From NCBI GenBank assembly GCA_016870515.1, contig VGBL01000002.1:62001-126000 (forward strand): a stretch of 64,000 bases of DNA. The letters run 5' to 3'. The position numbers and the translations under genes were made by a program. Positions 25,870 through 35,666 of the stretch are shown one piece after another. Each line of letters begins with the position of its first letter. Position 1 is the stretch's first letter. The notes beneath the pieces were generated by a model. It ran no database searches and was not told the origin of the DNA. It worked only from the letters and a program-made list of their open reading frames with translations. This DNA is from Actinomycetota bacterium. GTDB taxonomy: Bacteria; Actinomycetota; Actinomycetes; S36-B12.

Positions 25870-26612
25870 CGGCGTCGAGGCTGGCCGATGATCTGTCGCC
25901 AGCGCTCCTGCACGCCCCACTGACCCACCTTGGTCAATGCCTCCAGCACGATCCGGTTGCTCATCTTGGAGGTGCCCGACTCGCGCTCGACGAAGGTGAT
26001 GGGGACCTCGCGCACCACCTTGCCGCGCTGCAGCGCCCGCCACAGCATGTCGACCTGGAAGCAGTAGCCATTTGACTGGACCGACGCCAGGTCGAGATCG
26101 CGCAGTGTCTGCGCGCGAAAGGCTCGGTATCCCCCGGTGGCATCCCTGGTGCGTATGCCGAGCGCCAGCCTGGTGTATAGGCTCCCGCCACGCGAGAGTG
26201 CCTCGCGCGAGCGCGGCCAGTTGACGACCGCGCCTCCGGCTACCCAGCGCGACCCCAGCACGAGATCGGCGTGTGGAACGGCGTCCAGGAGTCGGGGCAA
26301 CTCCTCCGGTCGATGGGATCCATCGGCATCCATCTCGACCAGGACGTCGTAGTCGCGCTCCAGACCCCATGCGAAGCCGGCGAGATAGGCGCGGCCAAGG
26401 CCCTCCTTGCCCGGGCGGTGGAGCACGTGCACTTGACGGTCCTGCGCGGCGATCTCGTCGGCGAGCTGGCCCGTGCCATCGGGGGAATTGTCGTCGGCGA
26501 TGAGTACGTCGGCGTGGGGCACCGCCTCGCGCACTCGCCGCACGATCAGCGGCAGGTTGTCGGCCTCATTGTAAGTCGGGGTGATGACGAGCACCCTGCC
26601 GACGTCAGCCAC
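25866..26612 (-). CDS. ppm1: polyprenol-phosphate mannosyltransferase (dolichol-phosphate mannose synthase type)
   Basis: GT2 glycosyltransferase transferring mannose from GDP-mannose to polyprenyl phosphate, the donor for protein O-mannosylation and lipoglycans. 248 residues from a GTG at 26612 ([20 protein letters not shown]). Motifs: [38 protein letters not shown] (DxD-type metal site) and [10 protein letters not shown]. It directly follows lnt: in mycobacteria the two activities are encoded by one or two adjacent reading frames (Ppm1 D1/D2). There is an 11-base gap-type overlap region between the lnt 3' end (26623) and this start, so translation is closely coupled. Confidence 0.94.
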   Translation of the reverse strand: MADVGRVLVITPTYNEADNLPLIVRRVREAVPHADVLIADDNSPDGTGQLADEIAAQDRQVHVLHRPGKEGLGRAYLAGFAWGLERDYDVLVEMDADGSHRPEELPRLLDAVPHADLVLGSRWVAGGAVVNWPRSREALSRGGSLYTRLALGIRTRDATGGYRAFRAQTLRDLDLASVQSNGYCFQVDMLWRALQRGKVVREVPITFVERESGTSKMSNRIVLEALTKVGQWGVQERWRQIIGQPRRR

Positions 26613-26622
26613 GACGTCGAGC

Positions 26623-28191
26623 CTAGATTGCCTCTCCTCTCCTCGTCCCACTCCCCCGGTGCCGGGTGAGCGCGAAGCCGACGGCCAGTACGGCGACGCC
26701 GGCGAGCGCCCACTCGGGGATAGCACCGAGGCGATCGGCAACCGTGAGCGAGTCCCTCAGCTGGATCACCTCGACGAGCGAGCCCACGTCTGCCTCGGCG
26801 ATCTCGGAGATAACCGATCCATCAGGACTGATTACCGCGCTGATTCCTGTCGTAGCGGCCACGAGGATCGCTCGACCGTGCTCGATGGCCCTCAGCCTTG
26901 ACATGGCAACCTGTTGCTCGGGCTGACCCAGGCCCGCAAAGGTGGCGTTGTTGGTCTGCACGACGAGAACGCGACCACCGGCCACCACGGCATCGCGCAC
27001 GATGTCGTCGTAGGCGATCTCGAAGCAGATGACATCGCCAACCCGCGCCGGTCCCACTTGCAGGACGCCAGCCTGCTGTCCCGCGGCCATGTCTCGGCTG
27101 AGGCGATCCAGGCGCCCCACCAGGGGCGCGATGAGCGGGCGCAATGGCACGAATTCGCCGAAAGGGACGGGGTGCCTCTTGATGTAGAGGTCAGCGGGCC
27201 CCGAGTCAGGCGACCAGACGATGCCAACGTTCGCGATGCGCGACGGATCTCCGGGAGCCTCGATGATCGCGCCGACCAGAATGGGAGCCCGCACCGCGCG
27301 CGCAACAGTGGTCAGCGACGTCGCCACATCGGGATCGACGTAGGGATCGATATCGACGGCGTTTTCGGGCCAAACGACGAAGTCCGGCTGCGGGGCTACC
27401 CCGGCACGCACCTCCTCGGCCAGGGCATCGGTCTGACCCAGGTGACGAGTCAGCACCTCCCGACGATCATCCGACACGGAGATGCCGATGTTGGGCACTC
27501 CGCCCTGGATCACGGCGGCCGTGGCCTGCGCTGGGCCCTGGGACGATTGACCATCGACCGGGCGGGGAATGCAGATCCCGGCGAGCCCGAGCATGACCAG
27601 GCCACCGAGGGTGACGGCCACCCAGCGGCGCCAATCGGTGCCTCGACCCACGACAACGACGACCGCGTAGGCCAGAACGCAGCCGGCAAGGGCCGTGACG
27701 AAAGTCACCAGGGCGGCCCCGCCGATGGCCGCCCACGGCGTTAGCGTCGTCGCGGTCTGCGTGAACGCGAGGCGTCCCCAGGGAAACCCCCCGAGCGGAA
27801 TCCGATCGCGCAACGCCTCCTGGGCCACCCACAGGCACGCGACCCATAGCGGCCACCACCGCATGCGCGTGACGAGTGCAGATGCCCAACCGAGGAGCGC
27901 CATCCATCCGGCGCAGAGTGCGACGAGGAGGATCCAGGCATCGGTGCCAACCACAGAGAGCCAGCGCAGCATGATGCCGAAGCACATCAAGCCCTGCATC
28001 TCACCGAGTACAGCTCCCCATCCGGCACGCGCGCGATAGGTGGCGAGGGCAAGCCCGGCCACCGCCACAGGCGCGAGCACCGACGCCCCGACCGGAGGAA
28101 AGGCCAATGCGAGGAGAACACCGGAAGACAGGGCAAGGACAGCGCGCGCCCAGGCGGGGACGGACATGGGGGTGGGACGCACGTAACTCAC
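26623..28191 (-). CDS. lnt: apolipoprotein N-acyltransferase
   Basis: Membrane enzyme that adds the third acyl chain to the N-terminal cysteine of lipoproteins. About 522 residues from a GTG at 28191 (GGGAG upstream); an ATG eight codons later is an alternative, and the longer open frame runs back through a decayed gene. Several N-terminal helices are followed by a nitrilase-like domain carrying the triad: Glu in VWPENAVD, Lys in [17 protein letters not shown], Cys in [14 protein letters not shown] last helix sits near the C-terminus. At least two predicted lipoproteins in this window are potential substrates. Confidence 0.95.
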   Translation of the reverse strand: MSYVRPTPMSVPAWARAVLALSSGVLLALAFPPVGASVLAPVAVAGLALATYRARAGWGAVLGEMQGLMCFGIMLRWLSVVGTDAWILLVALCAGWMALLGWASALVTRMRWWPLWVACLWVAQEALRDRIPLGGFPWGRLAFTQTATTLTPWAAIGGAALVTFVTALAGCVLAYAVVVVVGRGTDWRRWVAVTLGGLVMLGLAGICIPRPVDGQSSQGPAQATAAVIQGGVPNIGISVSDDRREVLTRHLGQTDALAEEVRAGVAPQPDFVVWPENAVDIDPYVDPDVATSLTTVARAVRAPILVGAIIEAPGDPSRIANVGIVWSPDSGPADLYIKRHPVPFGEFVPLRPLIAPLVGRLDRLSRDMAAGQQAGVLQVGPARVGDVICFEIAYDDIVRDAVVAGGRVLVVQTNNATFAGLGQPEQQVAMSRLRAIEHGRAILVAATTGISAVISPDGSVISEIAEADVGSLVEVIQLRDSLTVADRLGAIPEWALAGVAVLAVGFALTRHRGSGTRRGEAI

Positions 28192-28194
28192 CCA

Positions 28195-28840
28195 AGGGCT
28201 CCCGAGTCGTGGATCACGTTTCCGCGCCGCACGGTGCGCCAGCACTGCGAAAGGGCCCGTCCGGGAGACTGGTCGGGTTGTGCCGCACCGAGGCGCACCG
28301 CGTACGTTCCGGACGGCCCACCCCATTCGGCGTCAAAGCCCGGCTGCACGCTTGCGATGATCCCGGGCCGCGCCATTGCGGCAATCTGTTCGTCGTCCGG
28401 CATCGGCACGTGCTCCAGGCGCGGGCGTGACCGGATGATGGCGTCGTCCCCCACCTGCTGTGCAGCGTCCGAGAAGCCACCCATGACGATGTCATGGCCG
28501 CCATCGCCGATCACGTGAAATCCCGACTGCCTGCCGCGGCGCGCTGCCTCCGTGACACGATGCGCGACCTGGCCCCTGTCCAGGTAGGAGCGGCCGGATG
28601 CTGCGCTGTCATCGGCGTAGGGCTGGTGCAGGCACGCGGTATGCGACCCCAGCGATGCGGCGCGCTGGTAGGTGGCGCGCTGGGCGCTAGCGCGATGACC
28701 TCATCGGCATTGGCCTCATGCATGCTGGCTCCGGAGTCGACGCCAATCCAGGCGAATACCCCATTTACGATAACCATCGCGCTGGCGAAAGGCTCGCTGG
28801 CGCTACAGCTAGAGCCGCCGAACATGACCTGGGTGGCCAC
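28195..28840 (-). pseudogene. decayed YtcJ-type amidohydrolase (internal deletion and frameshifts)
   Basis: Remnant of an amidohydrolase normally near 500 residues. It starts with a GTG at 28840 and an N-terminal-like segment (SEPFASAMVIVNGVFAWIGV and ANADEVIAL). The frame then changes near 28660, and the sequence resumes with typical C-terminal-half amidohydrolase sequence: ASLGSHTACLHQPYADD, YLDRGQVAHRVTEAARRG, FHVIGDGGHDIVMGGF, RPRLEHVPMPDDEQIAAM, IIASVQPGFDAEWGG. The central part with the HxH metal motif is missing, and the final ~100 residues (the SDSPV region) are also lost before the lnt start. It sits 5 bases after the acyl-CoA dehydrogenase stop, as an operon gene would. Products cannot be functional. 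Confidence 0.85.
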
Positions 28841-28845
28841 GCCGG

Positions 28846-29997
28846 CTACCTGGTGAGGTCCCTGCCGATGACTATGCGCTGCACCTGATTGGTCCCCTCG
28901 ACGATCTGCAGCACCTTGGCCTCGCGGAAGTACCTCTCGACCGGGAAGTCGCGGGTATAGCCGTGGCCTCCGTGAATCTGGACAGCATCGGTGGTGATCC
29001 GCATCGCCGCATCCGTCGCGAAGAGCTTTGCCATCGCGGCCTCACGGGAGTAGGTGAGGCCGGCATCCTTGCGCCGCGCCGCATCGAGGTAGAGCCCCCG
29101 CGCGGCGGACACTTGGGTGGCCATATCGGCCAGCATGAACTGGATCCCCTGGACTTCGGAGATGGGACGCCCGAACTGCTGCCTCTGTCGGGCATAGGAG
29201 ACGGACGCGTCGAGCGCTGCTTGCGCTAGCCCGACCGCACAGGCGGCTATGCCCAGACGTCCAGCATCGAGGGCGGATAGGGCAATGGGGAAGCCGGTGC
29301 CCTCATCGCCGATGCGCCGACCGACGGGCACGCGTACGCCGTCCAGGATCATCGCGGCGGTACGGGAGGCGTTGGCACCCATCTTGCGTTCGGGAGGGGC
29401 GCTGCAGAGCCCGGGTGAATCCGCCGGCACCAGCAGGCAGCTGATCCCGCGGTGCCCGTTATCGGATGTGCGCACCATGACCGAGTAGAAGTCAGCGACT
29501 CCCCCGTGCGTGATCCACGCCTTCGTGCCGCTGACGACGTAGGTGTCGCCATCGAGCTGGGCCCTGGTAGCGAGTGCGGCAGCATCGGACCCCGACTGCG
29601 GCTCCGACAGGCAGTAGGCACCCAAGGCCTCGCCGGACAGCATGAAAGGCAGCCACTCGTCCTGCTGGGCTCGCGTGCCAGCCACCGCGACCGGATAGGT
29701 GGCCAGGCCGTGCACGCTCACGCTGATGCCGACGCTCAGCCATGCGCGGGATATCTCCTCGAGAACCTGGAGGTAGACGGCGTAGGGCTGGCCGCCGCCG
29801 CCGAACTCCTCGGGAAATGGCAGCGACATCAGGCCGGCCGAGCCGAGCAAGCGCAAGACGTCGCGGGGGAAACGTGCGGCCTCTTCATCGATGTCCGCCC
29901 GCGGCAGCAGCTCGCCCGCTGCGATCTCGCGGGTCAGGCCCAGGAGGTCAGCCGCCTTCGGTGTGGGGAGCGAACGTTCGATCAGCGTGAGGGTCAC
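28846..29997 (-). CDS. acyl-CoA dehydrogenase
   Basis: FAD-dependent dehydrogenase of 383 residues that introduces the alpha-beta double bond in acyl-CoA. Signatures: LSEPQSGSDAAALATRA, the FAD/substrate segment VSGTKAWITHGG, RKMGANASRTA, the C-terminal helix RQRQQFGRPISEVQGIQF, and the catalytic Glu in LQIVEGTNQVQRIVIGR, the position used by short- and medium-chain enzymes. The start GTG overlaps the upstream M24 peptidase stop as GTGA. Chain-length specificity is undetermined, and no other beta-oxidation gene is adjacent. Confidence 0.95.
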   Translation of the reverse strand: MTLTLIERSLPTPKAADLLGLTREIAAGELLPRADIDEEAARFPRDVLRLLGSAGLMSLPFPEEFGGGGQPYAVYLQVLEEISRAWLSVGISVSVHGLATYPVAVAGTRAQQDEWLPFMLSGEALGAYCLSEPQSGSDAAALATRAQLDGDTYVVSGTKAWITHGGVADFYSVMVRTSDNGHRGISCLLVPADSPGLCSAPPERKMGANASRTAAMILDGVRVPVGRRIGDEGTGFPIALSALDAGRLGIAACAVGLAQAALDASVSYARQRQQFGRPISEVQGIQFMLADMATQVSAARGLYLDAARRKDAGLTYSREAAMAKLFATDAAMRITTDAVQIHGGHGYTRDFPVERYFREAKVLQIVEGTNQVQRIVIGRDLTR

Positions 29998-31103
29998 GGT
30001 TCGACCATGACGAGGTCACGCGGGCGCGCATTGAGCACCTGCGCTCCGTCGGGACCGCAAACGACGATGTCCTCGATACGGGCTCCAAAGCGTCCCGGGA
30101 CGTAGAAGCCGGGCTCGATACTGAACGCCATGCCGGGCTCGAGGGGTCGGACGTTGCCCGCGACGATGTAGGGCTCCTCGTGAGTCTGCAGCCCGATCCC
30201 ATGGCCCGTGCGGTGGATGAAGTACTCCCCCAGGCCAGCATCCACCAGCGAGGTTCGCGCGGCGTCATCGATGGTCTCGCACGGCACACCCGGCCTTACC
30301 GCCTTGGTCGCGGCCGCCTGAGAGGCCTGCAGGGCCGCATAGGCCGCGCGGTACTCGTCACCGGGATCCCCCAGGGCATAGGTGCGAGTCTCGTCGCTGC
30401 AGTAGCCCTGGTCGGTAGTCCCACCGATGTCGACCACGATGGCATCACCGACCTGCAGTCGTCGACCGGATACCTCGTGGTGCGGACTTGCACCGTTGGG
30501 GCCGGAAGCCACGATGATGAAATCAGCTCGCACATGGCCCTCCGAGACGATCAGCTCGGCGATGTCACGACCGATCTCTTGCTCAGAGCGCCCGCGGCAG
30601 AGGAGTCCGGGGACCGCCGCGTGGACGCGATCGATGGCATCGGCAGCTGCCTGCAGCGCCTGCACTTCGTGGGGGCTCTTGCGCATTCGCATCTCATTGA
30701 CGACGCGGCCCGCCGTGACCTGGTCGACGCCGGGCATCGCGTCGCGAAGGCCGAGGACCTTGGCGGCCCACATGTGGTCGTCAACCGCCACGCGACGCGA
30801 TGCGTTGGCGATCGAGGCCACGAGCGCATAGGGATCATCGGTCTCGCCCCACGTCGCAATATCGATCCCGAGGGCACCGGCCGGGCTCGCCTCGGCTGCC
30901 GCCCGTTCGAGGGCCGGGGCCACGAGGACCGGGGTGCCACCGGGTCGGATCACCAGGCAGGTCAATCGCTCGAGCGGGACCGCGTCGTAGCCAATGAGGT
31001 AGCGCAGGTCGGGCCCCGGAGTGACGAGAACGGCATCGAACTGCGCCTGCTCCGCCGCGACCGAAGCCACGGCCAAGCGCTCGGCGAAGTCACAGGTCAG
31101 CAT
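29994..31103 (-). CDS. M24 family metallopeptidase (Xaa-Pro aminopeptidase/dipeptidase type)
   Basis: Two-metal peptidase with the creatinase/prolidase layout, 369 residues. The N-terminal creatinase-like domain (LVTPGPDLRYLIGYDA) precedes the pita-bread domain with the metal ligands in VVDIGGTTDQGYCSDETRTY (two Asp), HRTGHGIGLQTHEEP (His), FSIEPGFYV (Glu) and RIEDIVV (Glu). All five ligand positions are intact. It cleaves X-Pro bonds by family; the exact preference is unknown. It is the first gene of the strand run that continues into the acyl-CoA dehydrogenase, lnt and ppm1. Confidence 0.93.
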   Translation of the reverse strand: MLTCDFAERLAVASVAAEQAQFDAVLVTPGPDLRYLIGYDAVPLERLTCLVIRPGGTPVLVAPALERAAAEASPAGALGIDIATWGETDDPYALVASIANASRRVAVDDHMWAAKVLGLRDAMPGVDQVTAGRVVNEMRMRKSPHEVQALQAAADAIDRVHAAVPGLLCRGRSEQEIGRDIAELIVSEGHVRADFIIVASGPNGASPHHEVSGRRLQVGDAIVVDIGGTTDQGYCSDETRTYALGDPGDEYRAAYAALQASQAAATKAVRPGVPCETIDDAARTSLVDAGLGEYFIHRTGHGIGLQTHEEPYIVAGNVRPLEPGMAFSIEPGFYVPGRFGARIEDIVVCGPDGAQVLNARPRDLVMVEP

Positions 31104-31157
31104 GCGATCACCTTACCCCCTCGGCAGCGCGTGTGGCACAGTGCGCAACGATGAGGC

Positions 31158-32066
31158 GTGCCCGCCCTGCTCCTGGACAGCGCGTCCCTGTACTACCGCT
31201 CCTATTTCGCGCTACCCGAATCGATCGTCGGACCTGACGGGCAGCCGGTCAACGCGGTACGCGGGTTCCTGGAAACCGTGACCGCCCTCGTCCGAGATCG
31301 CGGCTCCCGCCAGGTCGTGGCCTGCTGGGATTATGACTGGCGTCCTCAGTGGCGCGTTGACCTGCTGCCGTCTTACAAGACCCATCGCGTGCTCGAGGAG
31401 TCCGACGAGGCGGAGGAGGAAACTCCCGACACGCTGGGCCCCCAGATCGACATCCTTCGCGATCTGCTTCCGCGACTGGGGATCCCCGTGGTCGGCGACG
31501 AGGGATTCGAGGCCGACGATGTGATCGCCGCCTTTGCCCATCAGCTGGACGGTGCGGTCGATATCGCCTCGGGCGACCGAGACCTCGTGCAACTCGTCGA
31601 CGAGCGGGTCACGCTCCTGTACACCGGCGGCACGTCCGCGAGTCGGGGCGGGCGGCCCTGGCAGGTGTTGACTCCGCAGAGCGCCCTTGAGCGATTCAAA
31701 GTGCCCGCCCGGCTGTATGCCGACTTTGCGATCCTACGTGGCGATCCCAGCGACGGCCTGCCGGGCGTTCGCGGCATCGGCGACAAGACCGCCGCAGCAC
31801 TCGTCAGCGCATTCGGAGACGTCGAGGCCATCATCGCCGCAGCCGTCGATCCCTCATCCCCAAAGCCGATGACGTCAGTCCTACGCCAGCGACTGCTCGA
31901 CGCCCAGGACGACATTCGGCTGGCCGAGCGTGTGGTGAGACTTCAGCCCGACCCTCGTTGGCGCGAGCATGAGCCCCACCGGGAGATCTCACGGGACGCG
32001 ATCGACGTGGCGGAAGCCTACGGTGTCGGACCCGCCACTCGGCGATTGCTCGAGGTGCTCACGTGA
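31158..32066 (+). CDS. 5'-3' exonuclease / flap endonuclease (PolA N-terminal-like)
   Basis: Stand-alone T5-type 5' nuclease of 302 residues from a GTG start. Metal-binding acidic residues are visible in LLLDSASLYYRSYFAL, VVACWDYDW, EGFEADDVIAA and IASGDRDLVQL, and the helix-hairpin-helix region in DPSDGLPGVRGIGDKTAAAL. It is probably used in primer removal or repair alongside or in place of the PolA domain. It converges with helY, overlapping it by 8 bases; the same pairing exists in mycobacteria (Rv2090 and helY). Confidence 0.93.
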   Translation: MPALLLDSASLYYRSYFALPESIVGPDGQPVNAVRGFLETVTALVRDRGSRQVVACWDYDWRPQWRVDLLPSYKTHRVLEESDEAEEETPDTLGPQIDILRDLLPRLGIPVVGDEGFEADDVIAAFAHQLDGAVDIASGDRDLVQLVDERVTLLYTGGTSASRGGRPWQVLTPQSALERFKVPARLYADFAILRGDPSDGLPGVRGIGDKTAAALVSAFGDVEAIIAAAVDPSSPKPMTSVLRQRLLDAQDDIRLAERVVRLQPDPRWREHEPHREISRDAIDVAEAYGVGPATRRLLEVLT

Positions 32067-34755
32067 CCGCGGAGTAGGCCACGATTCCGCGGTCGACCAG
32101 GTCGATCGCGGATCGGGTTCGCCCGCGTAGCGGATCATCGGTCGGCAGTGCGCCGTGAATCTGGTCGAGGAGATCGATGACCTGCCGGGCCCACCGGACG
32201 AAATCTCCGGCGGCCAATTCGGCCTCTCCCAGGATCGATGCCAGGCGTCCACCCTGGACCCATCGATGCATCGGCCACACGAAGCCCAAATCGAGCTCGC
32301 GTTGGAATCGCACCTCGTGCTCGCGTTGAACGACGTCGAGATCAACCCAGAGCGAGACAGTTGCCTCGAGGGCCCGACGGATGTCGCCCCCCGGCAGGCG
32401 GGGTGACTCCTCCCGCTGTCGCCCCTCGAACACGACGCCCGCCACGACGCTGGCCAGTGACGGCGCATCGAGTCCGTGCCACAGCCCCTCGCGAAGGGCC
32501 TGGGCGACGAGCAGGTCGAGGTCGGAGTAGATCCCGCTCAGCACATCCCCCTCTTCCGTGACGAGCACTTCGCCCCCAAAGCGCCCGAGGTAGCCGAGCT
32601 CCAGCAGGACGTCGCATACTCGATCGAATTGCCGAGCGATGGAATGCGTCCGCGAGTCGACTCGCCGCTGGAGGGCCGCCGTCTCTCCCTGCAGGCGGTA
32701 GAAGCGCTCAGACCATCGCGCGTGCGCCTCGCGATCCGAGCAGCCGTGGCACGGATGTCGTCGTAGTGATGCACGCAGTGAAGCGATGAGCTCCTCGGTG
32801 GCGGAGTCGCGCGGAGCCTTGCGGGAACGCTTGGCGCTGGCCTCCTCGGCGAAGGGACGAAGTCGCTGGGCCAGGGCCTTGCGTTCACGGGTCGACCGCG
32901 AGTCGAGGTCGGCTCCGAGCCGCACCTGACCGAGCACGTCCGGCGGTGCTGCCAGGTCGGGTGCCGCCACGCGCCGAAACTGACGATCGAGGGTGACCAC
33001 GCCAATGCGCGCGCTCAGTGCCTCGGCGGCAACCTCCACGACGACGGCCGGGTTGGACCTGCGTCCGGACGCCAGGGCGATGACATCGCCGCGGCGCAGT
33101 GCTCGGAGCGCCTCGTCGACGCCCTGCTTCAGCACGCGACCGCGATCACGGCTCGCCTGTCGCTCGACCTCGCTGATCTCCTGGCGGATGCCGGCATATT
33201 CGGCGAAGTCACCCAGATGGCACGACATCGCGGTCAGGTAGCCCGCCATTGCCTCCTCGTTGCGTCGGATCTGTGATGCCATGCCTACCACGGCCCGATC
33301 CGCCTGGAATTGGGCAAACGACGTCTCGAGAATCTCGCGTGCCAACACCTGCCCCATCTGCCGAATGAGGCTGACCGCCATGTTGTAGCTCGGTCGGAAG
33401 CTCGAACGCAGCGGGTAGGTTCGCGTCGACGCGAGTCCGGCTAGGCTTTCCGGATCGAGGTCAGGGTGCCACACCACAACCGCGTTGCCCTCGACATCGA
33501 TGCCTCGACGCCCCGCACGACCGGTGAGCTGGGTGTACTCCCCTGGCGTGATGCTCACGTGCGCCTCGCCATTCCACTTGACGAGCCGTTCGAGGACGAC
33601 GGTGCGGGCGGGCATGTTGATACCCAGTGCGAGGGTTTCAGTCGCGAAGACCATCTTCAGTAGGCCGCGCTGGAAGAGCTCCTCCACCACCTCCTTGAAG
33701 ATCGGCAGCAGCCCGGCGTGGTGAGCCGCGACCCCGCGCCTGAGGCCCTCGGCCCAGATGTCGTAGTCCAGGGCGACGAGGTCGTCATGCGGGATATCCC
33801 CGGTCCGCGCCTCCATGAGGGTCTCGACCTCGGCCCGTTCCACAGGCGTGGTCAGCCGGATTCCCGCGGCAAGGCACTGCTCCACGGCCGCATCACATCC
33901 GGCCCGGCTGAAGATAAAGGTGATGCCCGGGAGCATGTGCTGGTCGTGCAAGGTGGAAACGACGTCGGTGCGCCACGGGGTATTGCCGTCACGACCGCGA
34001 CGCCGACCCCGGCCGCGGTCCGCCGACCACTTGGCTGCCTCTCGGGCCAGGCGGACGAGTTCGGGATTGACCCTGGTGTGCTCGTCGTCCACGAAGAGAT
34101 CGAGAAGGCGGTCGCCGATCATCACCTCCTGCCACAGTGGGACCGGCCGATGCTCGTCGACGACGATCTCAGTGTCGCCGCGCACCGTGGTCAGCCATTC
34201 GCCGAATTCCTCGGCATTACTCACCGTTGCCGATAGGGCCGCCAGCAGGGTGCCCTTTGGCAAGTGGATGATCACCTCCTCCCAGACGGGGCCGCGGAAG
34301 CGATCCGCGAGGTAGTGGACTTCGTCCATCACCACGTAACCGAGGCCTCCGAGCGTCTCGGAAGATGCGTAGAGCATGTTGCGCAGGACCTCGGTGGTCA
34401 TGACGACGACGGGTGCCTCCCCGTTGATGCTGTTGTCTCCCGTGAGCAGGCCCACGCGATCGGCTCCGTAGCGGCGCACGAGGTCGTGGTACTTCTGGTT
34501 GGACAACGCCTTGATCGGGGTCGTGTAGAAGCACTTGCGGCCGTTCTCCAGGGCAAGGTGCACGGCGAATTCGCCCACCACCGTCTTGCCGGCCCCCGTG
34601 GGGGCGGCGACCAGAACGCTGCGGCCATCCACCAGGGCAGCGCAGCCTCGCTCCTGGAAGGCGTCGAGCGGGAAGTCGTAGCCGGACCGAAAGCCGGTGA
34701 GGGGATCCTTCGCCCGCTCGCGGGCCGCGGCGTGACGCTCAGCGGGGCTCGGCAC
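32059..34755 (-). CDS. helY: DEAD/DEAH-box RNA helicase, HelY (Mtr4/Ski2-like)
   Basis: 898-residue superfamily 2 helicase of the Ski2/Mtr4 type. Walker A APTGAGKT at 51-58, DEVH box at 144-147, SATVSNAEEF (motif III), ETLALGINMPARTVVLE and TQLTGRAGRRGID (motifs V and VI). The C-terminal half contains a DSHCT-like domain (TVSLWVDLDVVQREHEVRFQ). It likely remodels structured RNA. Downstream of tatA, tatC and the diacylglycerol kinase gene in the same orientation, as in Streptomyces and Mycobacterium. Confidence 0.95.
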   Translation of the reverse strand: MPSPAERHAAARERAKDPLTGFRSGYDFPLDAFQERGCAALVDGRSVLVAAPTGAGKTVVGEFAVHLALENGRKCFYTTPIKALSNQKYHDLVRRYGADRVGLLTGDNSINGEAPVVVMTTEVLRNMLYASSETLGGLGYVVMDEVHYLADRFRGPVWEEVIIHLPKGTLLAALSATVSNAEEFGEWLTTVRGDTEIVVDEHRPVPLWQEVMIGDRLLDLFVDDEHTRVNPELVRLAREAAKWSADRGRGRRRGRDGNTPWRTDVVSTLHDQHMLPGITFIFSRAGCDAAVEQCLAAGIRLTTPVERAEVETLMEARTGDIPHDDLVALDYDIWAEGLRRGVAAHHAGLLPIFKEVVEELFQRGLLKMVFATETLALGINMPARTVVLERLVKWNGEAHVSITPGEYTQLTGRAGRRGIDVEGNAVVVWHPDLDPESLAGLASTRTYPLRSSFRPSYNMAVSLIRQMGQVLAREILETSFAQFQADRAVVGMASQIRRNEEAMAGYLTAMSCHLGDFAEYAGIRQEISEVERQASRDRGRVLKQGVDEALRALRRGDVIALASGRRSNPAVVVEVAAEALSARIGVVTLDRQFRRVAAPDLAAPPDVLGQVRLGADLDSRSTRERKALAQRLRPFAEEASAKRSRKAPRDSATEELIASLRASLRRHPCHGCSDREAHARWSERFYRLQGETAALQRRVDSRTHSIARQFDRVCDVLLELGYLGRFGGEVLVTEEGDVLSGIYSDLDLLVAQALREGLWHGLDAPSLASVVAGVVFEGRQREESPRLPGGDIRRALEATVSLWVDLDVVQREHEVRFQRELDLGFVWPMHRWVQGGRLASILGEAELAAGDFVRWARQVIDLLDQIHGALPTDDPLRGRTRSAIDLVDRGIVAYSAVT

Positions 34756-34764
34756 GCCCCCAGA

Positions 34765-35664
34765 CTACGCCGAGCGGCCCGGGACGATGACGCTCAGCAC
34801 GCCGGGCCGCAAGCGGATGCTGATAGGCAGCGGGCCCACTCGCTCGCCGTCGGCGTAGGCGAGTTGTCCGGGTGCACTCAACTCGATCTCGCGAGCTCGG
34901 TAGGTGCTCACGAAGGGCTTGTTTACGTGAGTGCCGCTGAACACAGATGGAAACACGCGAATGAAGGTGGGTGTGCTAACCGCGTGCAGCCACGTGACGT
35001 CGAGCAGGCCGTCGTCGGGCACGGCTCCAGGGCACACCTTCATGCCGCCGCCGTAGGAAACGCCGTTGCCCACCGCAACCAGCATGGCGCCCTCGCGGAT
35101 CTCGCGGCCATCCAGGATGGCGGTGTATTCGACGGGTCGAAACGTGCGAAGCTCACCCGCGATGGCGACGACGTATCGCGCCTTCCCCTTGGGCCACGTC
35201 ATGCGATTGGCTCGTTCATTCACGAACGAGTCGAAGCCCGCGGAGAGCACCCCCAGGAAGTAGCGCTGGGTGCCGTCGGCAGCAGTCACCTCAGCGAGGT
35301 CCACCCGACGCCTGACTCCCTCCGCCAAGGCCCGCGCCGCTCCCGCCGGGTCCCTCAAGGGGATGCCCAGGGTGCGTGCGTTGTCGTCTCCCGTGCCCAC
35401 GGGCAGGATTGCCAGCGCGGTCTCAGACCCCGCGAGCTCCTGGACGGCGTGGTGCAGCGTGCCGTCACCACCCGCCACGACGACTTCCCGAGCTCCGGCG
35501 TCGCGCGTCTGGGCGATCCGCGCGCGCAGGTCACGCGCGTCGCGGGATGCCTCGACGATCGCCCGTACGCCGAGCGCCTGGAGAGCCCCGACGAATGATG
35601 GCATTGCCTTACCCGCCCGACCGCCGCCTGACGTGGGGTTGACGATGATCGTGACTTCGCGCAC
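34765..35664 (-). CDS. diacylglycerol kinase family lipid kinase
   Basis: 299-residue soluble lipid kinase of the DagK/YegS family, phosphorylating diacylglycerol or a related lipid to recycle it into phospholipid synthesis. NPTSGGGRAGKA lies at the N-terminus, the nucleotide loop VVVAGGDGTLHHAVQ and ILPVGTGDDNART follow, and the C-terminal beta domain ends near RPGVLSVIVPG. The usual GTGND of the family reads GTGDD here. GTG start, two bases after the tatC stop. Confidence 0.92.
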   Translation of the reverse strand: MREVTIIVNPTSGGGRAGKAMPSFVGALQALGVRAIVEASRDARDLRARIAQTRDAGAREVVVAGGDGTLHHAVQELAGSETALAILPVGTGDDNARTLGIPLRDPAGAARALAEGVRRRVDLAEVTAADGTQRYFLGVLSAGFDSFVNERANRMTWPKGKARYVVAIAGELRTFRPVEYTAILDGREIREGAMLVAVGNGVSYGGGMKVCPGAVPDDGLLDVTWLHAVSTPTFIRVFPSVFSGTHVNKPFVSTYRAREIELSAPGQLAYADGERVGPLPISIRLRPGVLSVIVPGRSA

Positions 35665-35666
35665 GA

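Noticed and set aside
34264-35598. Open frame of 444 codons antisense to helY and the diacylglycerol kinase
   Set aside because: It spans two well-supported genes on the other strand and has no family motif or ribosome site.
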